DNA of 64,000 nt, from NCBI RefSeq assembly GCF_000013725.1, contig NC_007955.1:1271579-1335578 (forward strand). The letters are read 5' to 3'. Shown piece after piece: positions 9,306 to 17,437 of the stretch. The first letter of the stretch is position 1; every line of letters begins with the position of its first letter. Both the position numbers and the translations under genes were made by a program. The DNA is from Methanococcoides burtonii DSM 6242. Lineage in GTDB: Archaea; Halobacteriota; Methanosarcinia; Methanosarcinales; Methanosarcinaceae. Below the pieces are notes generated by a model that saw only the letters and a list, made by a program, of their open reading frames with translations, did not search any database and was not told the DNA's origin.

Positions 9306-10109
9306 ATGGCAAGGGATAGAAGAGATACTTATTATTGGAGAGCAAAGGATGAAGGCTACCGCTCAAGGGCAGCCTACAAGCTTTTCCAGATCAATGAAAA
9401 ACATGAAGTGATCAAAGAAGACGATACTATCGTGGACCTGGGTGCCGCCCCGGGAGGATGGTTGGAAGTCGCCAAGAAGATATCCGGCGGAAAGATAGTA
9501 GGAGTTGACCTTCGCCGCATAAAAGAGATCGAAGGTGTGGAGACCATCAAAGGGGATATCACATCTGATGAAACGATCAAAAAGATAATAGAACTGGTAG
9601 GTGAAGGAGGCGCTGATGTAGTTATATGTGATGCTGCACCAAACCTTTCAGGTAACTGGAGCCTTGACCATGCACGTTCCATCGACCTTACCACATCTGC
9701 CCTTGAATGTGCAAAGAAGATCCTTAAACCAAAGGGACATTTTATTGTGAAAGTATTTCAAGGTGATATGTTCAAAGAATACATGGACAAAGTTCGCGAA
9801 AGTTTCACGTACACTCGTGCATTCTCGCCAAAAGCCTCAAGACCAGAGAGTGCAGAGATCTATGTCATCGGGAAGAAATTGCTAACAGCACCCTTAAAGA
9901 TCGATGATAAGTTCGATGTCACTATCAAAAAGATAGGAGCTAAAGGGAACGGTATAGCCTTTGTTGAAGACTTTGTCGTATTTATGCAGGACGAAGTTAA
10001 AAAAGGAGAGAACGTCCGTATAAAGATAGTAGACGTTAAACCAGAATTTGCTTTTGCAATCGTCATTGGACGTTATGATGAAGAATTAAATGAAAAAAAT
10101 GAAGAATAA
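9306..10109 (+). CDS. rlmE: RlmE/FtsJ-like 2'-O-ribose rRNA methyltransferase with C-terminal TRAM domain
   Basis: 267 aa from the ATG at 9306 (MARDRRDTYYWRAKDEGYRS), with AAAGGTC nine bases upstream; in-frame TTG 9279 and ATG 9288 have no better site. The SAM-binding motif VDLGAAPGGWLEVAKK and the D in CDAAPNLSG fit the FtsJ fold, and GHFIVKVFQGD carries the catalytic lysine. About 60 C-terminal residues (from roughly 200) look like a TRAM RNA-binding domain, usual for archaeal homologs. It probably methylates the ribose of a universally conserved uridine in the 23S rRNA A-loop. Confidence 0.92.
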   Translation: MARDRRDTYYWRAKDEGYRSRAAYKLFQINEKHEVIKEDDTIVDLGAAPGGWLEVAKKISGGKIVGVDLRRIKEIEGVETIKGDITSDETIKKIIELVGEGGADVVICDAAPNLSGNWSLDHARSIDLTTSALECAKKILKPKGHFIVKVFQGDMFKEYMDKVRESFTYTRAFSPKASRPESAEIYVIGKKLLTAPLKIDDKFDVTIKKIGAKGNGIAFVEDFVVFMQDEVKKGENVRIKIVDVKPEFAFAIVIGRYDEELNEKNEE

Positions 10110-10120
10110 AGGGATATCCT

Positions 10121-10411
10121 TCAGCGATCCTGAAGGGTTTCCACTTCTTCCACAAGGAGCGAGCCAGCAGCAACCTCATCTATGCTGTGAATGACCGCTC
10201 CAAGCTTTTCGAGCTCCTGTTTTACCACATCATATTCAATATTATCACCTTCAATGGTGATCTTGATGTTCTCTGTCCTCTGGTCAACCTCATACAGACC
10301 GATATTCACACCCATAACACCATCAACACCACTCAACTTTCCAGCCAGTTCGATAGTAGATGGATGATGGGGTTTTAATACATCCAGAACCAATCTTCGA
10401 ATTCTTGTCAA
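10121..10411 (-). CDS. DUF211 family protein
   Basis: 96 aa from a TTG at 10411, which has AAGG nine bases upstream; a second in-frame TTG at 10429 lacks a site. The sequence [20 protein letters not shown] followed by [20 protein letters not shown] is typical of the archaeal DUF211 family, a small ferredoxin-like fold of unknown function. It is convergent with rlmE, with 11 bp between the two stops. Confidence 0.82.
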   Translation of the reverse strand: MTRIRRLVLDVLKPHHPSTIELAGKLSGVDGVMGVNIGLYEVDQRTENIKITIEGDNIEYDVVKQELEKLGAVIHSIDEVAAGSLLVEEVETLQDR

Positions 10412-10507
10412 TTTGTTCAGCCTTCCCAAAAACTTCTGGTCAATCCGGAGAATATAGAAATATAGATAATTTTCTGATAATTAACAATTTAAGTTTTGTC
10501 AGCAAAC

Positions 10508-10517
10508 CTTATATAAA
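10508..10517 (+). promoter_or_regulatory. TATA box for the PHP hydrolase gene
   Basis: CTTATATAAA on the plus strand, about 110 bp upstream of the ATG at 10627. It predicts transcription starting near 10540 and an 85-base leader. The leader contains three near-tandem copies of TAATTCA at about 10580-10602. GGTGA at 10618-10622 is the ribosome binding site. Confidence 0.55.
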
Positions 10518-10626
10518 CATTGATAAGAATACTGTTCGTACACAAACGATTAATATGAACAGGACATTAAAAACAAAAATTAATTCATAATTCATAATTC
10601 ATACAATAAAAATTATAGGTGAGTAC

Positions 10627-11265
10627 ATGATCGACCTACACACACACACTATTTTCAGTGACGGGGAACTTATTCCAAGTGAACTTGTACGAAGAGCTGT
10701 TACTTTTGGATACAGAGGGATCGGGATTACAGACCATGCGGATTTTACCAACGTGGAACACATACTCCCATGCATCAAGAAAGCAAAATACATGGAAGAG
10801 GTCATGGACATCAGAATAATCCCCGGAGTTGAGATAACACACGTACACCCTGAAAAGATAGCATCTTTTGCAAAGATGGCAAGGGAGCTTGGAGCAGAGA
10901 TAATTGTCGTTCACGGAGAAAGCCCGGTGGAACCTGTTGCACCTGGTACGAACGCTGCAGCAATTGCCTGTGAGGATGTTGATATTCTTGCACACCCCGG
11001 TTTCATAACCGAAGAAGAAGCACAGATGGCTGCCGACAATGGGACCTGCCTCGAGATAACCGCAAGGAGCGGTCACAACAGAACTAACGGACACGTTGCA
11101 AGGCTCGGAACAGAAGTTGGTGCGACCATGGTGGTCAATACAGACACTCACAGTCCGGAAAATCTCATCACAAAGGAGACTGCACTCAAGATCGCCATGG
11201 GTGCAGGACTAACTGATTCACAGGCAAAGAAAGTGCTTGAGAACTCTGTGCGCTTTATCGAGTAA
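10627..11265 (+). CDS. PHP-domain metal-dependent phosphoesterase
   Basis: 212 aa. Polymerase/histidinol-phosphatase metal ligands are in order: DLHTHTIFSDG at the N-terminus, ITDHADFTN, VVHGES, LAHPGF and NTDTHSPENL near the C-terminus. It could be the archaeal histidinol-phosphate phosphatase or another phosphoesterase; there are no histidine genes nearby to decide. GGTGA lies four bases before the ATG. Confidence 0.85.
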   Translation: MIDLHTHTIFSDGELIPSELVRRAVTFGYRGIGITDHADFTNVEHILPCIKKAKYMEEVMDIRIIPGVEITHVHPEKIASFAKMARELGAEIIVVHGESPVEPVAPGTNAAAIACEDVDILAHPGFITEEEAQMAADNGTCLEITARSGHNRTNGHVARLGTEVGATMVVNTDTHSPENLITKETALKIAMGAGLTDSQAKKVLENSVRFIE

Positions 11266-11273
11266 AACGATTT

Positions 11274-11867
11274 TTAAAAATGGCTGAGGGTATATTTGCC
11301 CTCACCTTCTACGAACACAAGTTCAAATACGAATTCTCCTGAGATCGGCCCTTCGAGCACTACGCCTTTGTCATATCCTAAAGCAGAACTATTATCATCA
11401 ACGATCCAATCATCCCCAACATTGGACATTCCTTTCCTGAACTCTATCAGCTCACCATCAATAAGAACACGTGATTTGAATCCTTCGGAATAACTACAAA
11501 TGATCGTGTTATTTTCCACAGACCATGCTGTATCGGTCAGATCACCATTCGTGTCTGGATCAGGATCTACACCAAATGATATGTATTTCACATGTTCCGG
11601 CAACGAAAGGTCAAAGACAGCCATACTACCTTCAATATAATTACGTGATATGTGCCTGACATATCCATTCTGAATAGATGATATCTCAAGTGCAACATCC
11701 TCGAGTTGTTTGTCCACATGAGCATCATCGACTACAGGAGAAATATTGTTCCACGAAAACGCGGTCATCAGGATTATTATTCCTGCAATTGAGAGATAGA
11801 ACACCATCTTCAACGGTATAGTGTCAACACCCCGAGTATCAGCTAAGAAGCGTTGAAGGAAGTTCAT
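11274..11867 (-). CDS. Archaeal pilin-like secreted/membrane protein
   Basis: 197 aa from the ATG at 11867, preceded by AAGGTGG; the GTG at 11876 lies inside that site. The N-terminus has TRGVDTIPLKMVFYLSIAG followed by a hydrophobic stretch, the charged-then-hydrophobic arrangement of archaeal type IV pilin-like proteins, and an extracellular beta-rich remainder of about 150 residues. The exact family is uncertain. It is the last gene of the kae1-bud32-rdgB transcription unit, 39 bp after rdgB, an association I cannot explain functionally. Confidence 0.65.
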   Translation of the reverse strand: MNFLQRFLADTRGVDTIPLKMVFYLSIAGIIILMTAFSWNNISPVVDDAHVDKQLEDVALEISSIQNGYVRHISRNYIEGSMAVFDLSLPEHVKYISFGVDPDPDTNGDLTDTAWSVENNTIICSYSEGFKSRVLIDGELIEFRKGMSNVGDDWIVDDNSSALGYDKGVVLEGPISGEFVFELVFVEGEGKYTLSHF

Positions 11868-11906
11868 ATCATCCACCTTAAATTTAGTAATAAAACGATC
11901 TTATGT

Positions 11907-12452
11907 TCAGTCAAGCCAGTCGAAGAACTTATCCAGCGCTCTTTTGCGATGAGACATCTTATTTTTCTCCTCGGCACCAAGCTCACCGAATGTATTTCCA
12001 TTATATTCGAAGATAGGATCATAGCCAAATCCACCACTTCCACGCTCCTCATGAGCTATCTCGCCTTCGACTGTACCAGTAAATGTCACAGGTTCCCCTC
12101 CGGGTTCGCAATAGCCTATGACCGACTTGAAAACAGCAGCCCGGTCAGACTCATCCCCCATGAGCTTTAAGACCTTCTGATTCCCAAGGTACTCTTCCAC
12201 GAATGCGGAATAAGGACCCGGAAAACCATTCAGTGCATTTATGAAAAGACCCGAGTCATCCACCATCACAGGATGTTTTAACTTTTCAGCACAGTATTTT
12301 GCACCATATGCAGCTATAGGTTCAAGTTCGTCTTCCTGAAGTTCAGGATAGCCATCCTTATTCTGAATAAGTTCAATGTCCTTGGCTGCAAGGATCTCTT
12401 TTGCCTCACCGAACTTACCTTTATTTCCTGTCACAAATACCATTTCACGCAT
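11907..12452 (-). CDS. rdgB: XTP/dITP diphosphatase (RdgB/HAM1)
   Basis: 181 aa from the ATG at 12452, preceded by GAGGGG; longer frames run into bud32. It removes deaminated purine nucleotides (ITP, XTP) from the pool. Signatures: FVTGNKGKFGEAKEIL at the N-terminus, VDDSGLFINALNGFPGPYSA, and RGSGGFGYDPIFEY. It overlaps bud32 by 8 bp. Confidence 0.94.
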   Translation of the reverse strand: MREMVFVTGNKGKFGEAKEILAAKDIELIQNKDGYPELQEDELEPIAAYGAKYCAEKLKHPVMVDDSGLFINALNGFPGPYSAFVEEYLGNQKVLKLMGDESDRAAVFKSVIGYCEPGGEPVTFTGTVEGEIAHEERGSGGFGYDPIFEYNGNTFGELGAEEKNKMSHRKRALDKFFDWLD

Positions 12453-13017
12453 AACGACCCCTCTTTTCAATCTCTTTAACTCTATCCAGCACTTCATCCG
12501 CCATATCAAGGGTTATCCTGTAACCACGACTGAATGCCTTTATCAATTCCTCATGATCCGAATGTGTGCTCTCAAGTGTCTGGAACAGAACATGGATGTC
12601 AACACCTCTCGATTCGACCGAACCATCCACATATGAAAGCCCGAAATCGATAAGGTAGATACGATCCCCGCTGTAAAGCATATTGGAAGTTGTCAGATCT
12701 CCATGGATGATACCACCACTGTGAAGCCTTCCGATAAGCTTGCCCATAAGTTTACAGATAGTTTCATCAATAACATATTTTACAGGCTTGCCATCAATAT
12801 ATTCCATTTCGATGGTAAAATCATAAATATCATGTATTATCGGAGTAGGTACTCCACAACGCCTCGCATCGGACATCAAGCGGGCTTCTGCACGCGTCCT
12901 TTCCTTGCGTATCCTCTCATCCAGTTCCGCAACCCTGTATCTTTTAGGGATACGGTCCTTGATGATATAACCATCTTTAAGGGAAACCACCGCTTCAGCT
13001 CCGCTTTGAAGATACAT
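12445..13017 (-). CDS. bud32: Bud32 (PRPK) kinase/ATPase of the KEOPS complex
   Basis: 190 aa. A small atypical kinase of the KEOPS complex, which makes N6-threonylcarbamoyladenosine in tRNA. Key motifs are IIHGDLTTSNMLYSGDRIY (catalytic loop) and LIDFGLSYVDGSVESRGVD. The ATG at 13017 shares its A with the kae1 TGA (TGATG) and has AGGAGGT six bases upstream; a GTG at 13020 is also in frame. In several archaea this domain is fused to Kae1; here a strong binding site and separate frames show two genes. Confidence 0.95.
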   Translation of the reverse strand: MYLQSGAEAVVSLKDGYIIKDRIPKRYRVAELDERIRKERTRAEARLMSDARRCGVPTPIIHDIYDFTIEMEYIDGKPVKYVIDETICKLMGKLIGRLHSGGIIHGDLTTSNMLYSGDRIYLIDFGLSYVDGSVESRGVDIHVLFQTLESTHSDHEELIKAFSRGYRITLDMADEVLDRVKEIEKRGRYA

Positions 13018-14024
13018 CACAGAACCTCCTTTTCATCAGCTATCCAGGTCACATCGACAGTATCCGGCCTGAAGCTCGGGTCCACATGAGAATTTTCAAT
13101 CGGTAAAGTGGTCCCTGAATTGAACATCAACAGACCTGTATAAGCTATCATGGCACCATTGTCACCCATGAAACGTCTTTCAGGCACATAGAAGCTCGCA
13201 CCTCTGTCCTCACACATGAGATCAAGCATTTCACGAAGTCGCATGTTCGCACCCACCCCTCCTGCAAGAAGCACTTCGCTCTTACCTGTATGGGCCAGTG
13301 CACGCTCCGTAACCTCCACAAGCATTGCAAAAGCATTCTCCTGGAAAGAATAACAGACATCTTCAAGGGAATTGTCCTTCAGCGCATCTGTGGCAGCCGT
13401 GGATAGCCCTGAAAATGAGAAATCCATACCCTTTACAACATATGGCATTTTCACATAATTCGTAGCTTTTCTGGCATACTCTTCCACCTTGGGACCACCG
13501 GGATGGGTCAGCCCTGCACCCCTTGCAAATTTATCAAGGGCATTCCCTATGCCGATATCAAGGGTTTCCCCGAATATCCTATACTTTCCAGCCCTGTGAG
13601 CAAGCACCTGCGAGTTCCCACCACTGACATACAGCACCACAGGATCAACTGCCGGTGTTTTCCAGCGTCCTATCTCAACATGTCCGATACAGTGGTTCAC
13701 ACCCACAAGCGGAATATCCAGCGACAATGCCAGTGCCCTTGCAGATGTCGCGACCGTCCTCAGACATGCCCCCAAACCCGGGCCCTGCGAAAACGCAATA
13801 GCATCGATATTTTCAGGGGAATGACCCTTATCCCTATATTCCTTCAGCAATCTTTCAATAACATCGGATGCATGCAAAGCATGATGTTGCGCAGCTTCCC
13901 TTGGATGAATACCTCCGGTTTTTGGCCGATATGTCTCAGTCACCTCTGCGATAACATCATCTTCGTCAACAATTGCTGCGCTTAAATTCCAGGCTGTGCC
14001 TTCTATACCGAGAACAGTTGTCAA
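13017..14024 (-). CDS. kae1: Kae1 / TsaD, catalytic subunit of KEOPS tRNA t6A synthesis
   Basis: 335 aa. It transfers the threonylcarbamoyl group to A37 of ANN-decoding tRNAs. The metal-binding AAQHHALHASDV motif (about residues 104-115), the nucleotide-binding LYVSGGNSQVLAHR and AGGVGANMRLREML segments, and the C-terminal MGDNGAMIAYTG are present. The start is a TTG at 14024 with GGAG nine bases upstream; no ATG is available. Other KEOPS subunits (Cgi121, Pcc1) are not in the window. Confidence 0.95.
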   Translation of the reverse strand: MTTVLGIEGTAWNLSAAIVDEDDVIAEVTETYRPKTGGIHPREAAQHHALHASDVIERLLKEYRDKGHSPENIDAIAFSQGPGLGACLRTVATSARALALSLDIPLVGVNHCIGHVEIGRWKTPAVDPVVLYVSGGNSQVLAHRAGKYRIFGETLDIGIGNALDKFARGAGLTHPGGPKVEEYARKATNYVKMPYVVKGMDFSFSGLSTAATDALKDNSLEDVCYSFQENAFAMLVEVTERALAHTGKSEVLLAGGVGANMRLREMLDLMCEDRGASFYVPERRFMGDNGAMIAYTGLLMFNSGTTLPIENSHVDPSFRPDTVDVTWIADEKEVL

Positions 14025-14140
14025 TAAATTAGTCTCCTTTTGAGAATAATGGTTTTTGTTTGTATTAGATTTAATGGATTACATATAACTTGTCATCCCA
14101 TTGAGAAACGTTTTAGTACTTAGCAAACCAATCCACACCC

Positions 14141-14404
14141 ATGGAAGAAAAGGAATCAACAGCAAAAAACCCTGACATAAAATCCAGGGAAATGCTCCAC
14201 ACTGTCGGGGAAACGAGCTTTGGAATTCACACACCACCATCCTTAAGCAATGAAATGCCTGCCCTTGATGGTATCGAATATATGCCACACAAGTCAGCAG
14301 GATTACAGTCCGCTTCTGACATGTGGATAGACAAAGCAAGGTTGACAAACAGCCTTCAGAACAAGCCTGTCATAGAGAAGATCCTGAAAGGCAGGACACT
14401 CTAA
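14141..14404 (+). CDS. Small hydrophilic protein, function unknown
   Basis: 87 aa, no recognised domain. The composition is protein-like (hydrophilic, with few cysteines and no long hydrophobic stretch), and the C-terminus is basic (EKILKGRTL). There is no Shine-Dalgarno, but ACATATAA at 14081-14088 could be a TATA box that gives a short leader. The antisense frame across the same stretch encodes a cysteine- and leucine-rich product that looks non-coding. T-rich sequence follows at 14410. Confidence 0.5.
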   Translation: MEEKESTAKNPDIKSREMLHTVGETSFGIHTPPSLSNEMPALDGIEYMPHKSAGLQSASDMWIDKARLTNSLQNKPVIEKILKGRTL

Positions 14405-14566
14405 AACCCCTACTTTTTTCTGATATATTCTTTGTTACATCTTTTTTAAGGGAAACTCATGCGGTAATAATACCGACAGAATAAGTTAGCTCTTCCTGAT
14501 CAGCATATATAAATGAAGTATAAGTGGATGAAAGCATAGAATTTCATCCAGTTAATATTACATCGA

Positions 14567-15643
14567 TCAGATAGTCTCCAGAAGTTCGTCCAAGGCAAGG
14601 GATGTATCGAACTGACTAACTCGCCCATCATCTGTCAGCGTAAATTTGCCCTGTGAAGCACCAGTAACCACAAAGTGTTCCGGACCAAGATCTTTGGTAT
14701 CAGTCCATGTGTCATTATTCAGATAAAGGAAAACCCTTTCCCCGAGAGAAAAAGAAGATTCATCCTCCACATCTATGGTAACATAATCGTCACTGCCACC
14801 CTGTATTCTAACTATGACTTCTTTTTTGGGTAATGGATTTTTGAGATAGCCATCCACACTGATAATGACATCAGTATAGAGAACATCATGCCAACCCAGA
14901 TCATAGATATCATCAGTTGGCCTCGTTCCATCAGCAGTGTTCCATTTACTTGGAAGTATCTCCTTGACCGTACCTATTAAAATTACATCAGACCGATCGC
15001 TCAGATCTTCATAGCTTAAGAATTCAAGAAGGGCACTGACCATGATGGTCTCTCCCACAAAAGCACCATCCATCTGTTCGGTTTCCTCAATGGGTAATTC
15101 CTTTTCTTTCACGACATCTATGGTGAAGTTATTGGATTCTGCCATGCCAATCCAATAAGGTTTTGTAATTGATTCACCCCTTGAAGTGTGATATACAGCA
15201 CTAAGTATATACTCACCATTATCCAAATTCCAACACTTTGAATTAAAGGTAGCATTAAGAGATTGACCAGGATGGAGTTCAACAAGAACATCATTATTTA
15301 ACCGCACTCTTGAATTAACTCCACATATATATGGCACATTAGAACCATTTGGAAATAAGAAATTAATATCATAACTCACTTGTTCTTCCATCTTCCACAC
15401 ATTGATAGTTTTGTTACCAACGTTTGTTAACATCAAGTGAATGTTGAAAGTTTCACCTTCCTGCACCTGTGTCTTTTCAGGCACCAGAATAAAATTCAAT
15501 TCACCGAATTCACCGATCTGTCGATCGGGTTCTTTTGAATCTACACATCCCCCTGCAAGCAACATTGAGCTAATTAAGAACAGTACGAGTATTATTTTGC
15601 TAATTTCTATATTGCTGAGATTTTTGATGTATTTAATTTTCAT
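14567..15643 (-). CDS. Secreted lipoprotein with N-terminal immunoglobulin-like domain
   Basis: 358 aa from the ATG at 15643 (TTAGGTGGGG immediately upstream; the GTG at 15649 lies inside the site). A signal peptide with lipobox MLLAGGC is followed by a beta-rich domain (about 40-170, LNFILVPEKTQVQEGETFNI) of the kind that mediates protein contacts outside the cell, and a second beta-rich region (about 200-350). The specific function is unknown. It is transcribed divergently from the HTH-regulator operon. Confidence 0.75.
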   Translation of the reverse strand: MKIKYIKNLSNIEISKIILVLFLISSMLLAGGCVDSKEPDRQIGEFGELNFILVPEKTQVQEGETFNIHLMLTNVGNKTINVWKMEEQVSYDINFLFPNGSNVPYICGVNSRVRLNNDVLVELHPGQSLNATFNSKCWNLDNGEYILSAVYHTSRGESITKPYWIGMAESNNFTIDVVKEKELPIEETEQMDGAFVGETIMVSALLEFLSYEDLSDRSDVILIGTVKEILPSKWNTADGTRPTDDIYDLGWHDVLYTDVIISVDGYLKNPLPKKEVIVRIQGGSDDYVTIDVEDESSFSLGERVFLYLNNDTWTDTKDLGPEHFVVTGASQGKFTLTDDGRVSQFDTSLALDELLETI

Positions 15644-16028
15644 CCCCACCTAAACAATAAACTATGCACAAGTATTATATTATTATTCCTTTCCACAGTT
15701 TTCTGTGTTGTCATACAACATTAACAATATGTCAAAATAGTGTATTAGTAAATTTGGGAACTTACCCATACCCCTAATTATTTTGGTTCTTTGTAAGTTT
15801 AAAGCATTTCTAATTCACCCATTTTTTAATTTATTGATGATCAAGACCATACTAAATGGCAACAAGTTAAAATATTATTATGAAGTGAACTCTTGTACGA
15901 AAATTGATTTTCAATATCAACAAGCAATGGTCTTACAAATATGAGACGTTTCAACTTCCAGTCAAAGTCAAATTATATCATTCGTTTCACACTTAGTATA
16001 ATTTATAGAAAGTGAGATGGTGTAATTG
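15644..16028. promoter_or_regulatory. Divergent promoter region with palindromic operator candidate
   Basis: The 385-bp space between two divergent envelope genes contains a 15-bp perfect palindrome, TGTTGT-CAT-ACAACA, at 15706-15720. Its first 13 bases recur exactly at 16118-16130 inside the HTH-regulator gene. A TATA-like AATTATATC at 15971-15979 fits the plus-strand operon, with GGTG at 16019-16022 as its ribosome binding site. AT-rich blocks at 15675-15690 may serve the lipoprotein gene. Autoregulation by the downstream HTH protein is an inference. Confidence 0.5.
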
Positions 16029-16574
16029 ATGAAGTCCAAAATCAGAACAACCGTGACAATAGGAATCTTCATAATATCAAGTATAGTTGTGATCAACGTA
16101 CTTCTGGTAAATACTCCTGTTGTCATACAAATCGAAGGCGATGCTTTCAAAATAGTAGATATTCCTTACAAATATACGATCAATGAAGCATACCTGCTAC
16201 TGTCCTCTGCCTTCCTCTGTGGATTTTGCCTCGCTTTGATACTTCTTGATAATGGTATCTTTCAAACCATTCCCCATGAGCCTGAATCCGGAGAGAACAA
16301 TCCATTAGAGAACTCTCAAGGATTAGAGAAAAGGGACATTTCAGGAATCATATTAAAAGCCCTTACAGGGGATGAAAGGAAAACCGTTGAAATTATCCTG
16401 AATAAAGGCGGTCGTATCCTTCAAAATGAACTTGTAAATTCCCTTGATTTTTCAAAAGCCAAGGTATCAAGGATCCTCATCAATCTTGAAAAGCGTGGAA
16501 TTGTCAAGAAAAGTAAATATGGACTTACAAATTGTATCTCACTTGCTGATGACATAAGGGGTGAAACGAAATGA
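16029..16574 (+). CDS. Membrane-anchored winged-helix transcription regulator
   Basis: 181 aa from the ATG at 16029 (GGTG seven bases upstream; the TTG at 16026 is also possible). Two membrane segments (about residues 7-29 and 55-75) enclose a short outside loop, then a linker and a C-terminal winged helix (about 105-170: LTGDERKTVEIILNKGGRIL, then LVNSLDFSKAKVSRILINLEKRGIV). The layout suggests a one-component sensor that reads the envelope and acts on DNA. It is the first gene of a three-gene operon with 4-bp overlaps; the neighbouring palindrome may be its operator. Confidence 0.75.
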   Translation: MKSKIRTTVTIGIFIISSIVVINVLLVNTPVVIQIEGDAFKIVDIPYKYTINEAYLLLSSAFLCGFCLALILLDNGIFQTIPHEPESGENNPLENSQGLEKRDISGIILKALTGDERKTVEIILNKGGRILQNELVNSLDFSKAKVSRILINLEKRGIVKKSKYGLTNCISLADDIRGETK

Positions 16575-17437
16575 GAAAAGAATTTCTAATCATTGCATTG
16601 GTCATTTTCATACTGATATTTGCAGGAATATTTCTGCATAAAGGGGAAAATGATGATGTTAGTATTGCTGCTTTAAACACTCCCCCTGCAATGGGTTTAG
16701 ATGTAGTTGGTCAGTTAGAGGTTGTTATTCAGAACAATGAAAGTCACATGGTTGATATCAGCCTCGATGTGAAAAATGCTTTTGTGGATGATGATGGAAG
16801 AAGTATATCGACTTCCAGAATGATGATCTCAGGTATATCTGGTGAAAACCAGGATAAATATGACCATAACGCCATATCCGGAAAGGTACCTTTGTCGCCA
16901 GGGGAAAATAGGGTACTGGTACTTATTGGATATGAAGCAACCGGAACTTATGACGTGGAAGTTAAACTTTACCAAAATGAACAGGTCATTGATGAAAAAG
17001 TGACATCGATTAGGGTTCTACCACCTAAATTGTCGCTGGAACTGGAGTACACGGAAAAGCGATCAGATGATGTGCTGATCTATATGATCGAAGGCTACAT
17101 TTTAAATGAAGGCCCGGGTAGAGCAGAAGATGTCGATACAACTATCACAATATCTGACCTTGAATCCAGAGAAGTCCTATCCTCGGAAAACTATCAGTAT
17201 GATGTGGGTGGAAATTCGAAAACTTCATTAAGGGATTGGAGGGATCTGCCTGCAGCAATTATTGAACTATCGAATACCGGAGTTTCCGACGAATCATACA
17301 TGCCCCTGAAAAGTGTTGTTAAAGGGAAAACGGGAGAAGCATACCTTGTGACTGTGGAAGTAAACTGGAACGAGCAAGATATTTCGTCAGAATTGATCAT
17401 TCCAGATAGTAATGATCTGGCGGAGGAATCACTATGA
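16571..17437 (+). CDS. Membrane-anchored surface protein (CARDB/DUF7490-like)
   Basis: 288 aa. An N-terminal signal or anchor (LIIALVIFILIFAGIFL) is followed by two beta-sandwich-like domains. Sequences such as LEVVIQNNESHMVDISLDVK, LSPGENRVLVLIGY and ILNEGPGRAEDVDTTITISD resemble cell-adhesion-type (CARDB) repeats of archaeal surface proteins. It overlaps both neighbours by 4 bp. The precise role is unknown; the context suggests the sensed or regulated part of an envelope system. Confidence 0.65.
   Translation: MRKEFLIIALVIFILIFAGIFLHKGENDDVSIAALNTPPAMGLDVVGQLEVVIQNNESHMVDISLDVKNAFVDDDGRSISTSRMMISGISGENQDKYDHNAISGKVPLSPGENRVLVLIGYEATGTYDVEVKLYQNEQVIDEKVTSIRVLPPKLSLELEYTEKRSDDVLIYMIEGYILNEGPGRAEDVDTTITISDLESREVLSSENYQYDVGGNSKTSLRDWRDLPAAIIELSNTGVSDESYMPLKSVVKGKTGEAYLVTVEVNWNEQDISSELIIPDSNDLAEESL

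Noticed and set aside
14079-14348. Minus-strand frame opposite the small gene at 14141
   Set aside because: Cysteine- and leucine-rich composition and no binding site; the plus-strand frame is more protein-like.
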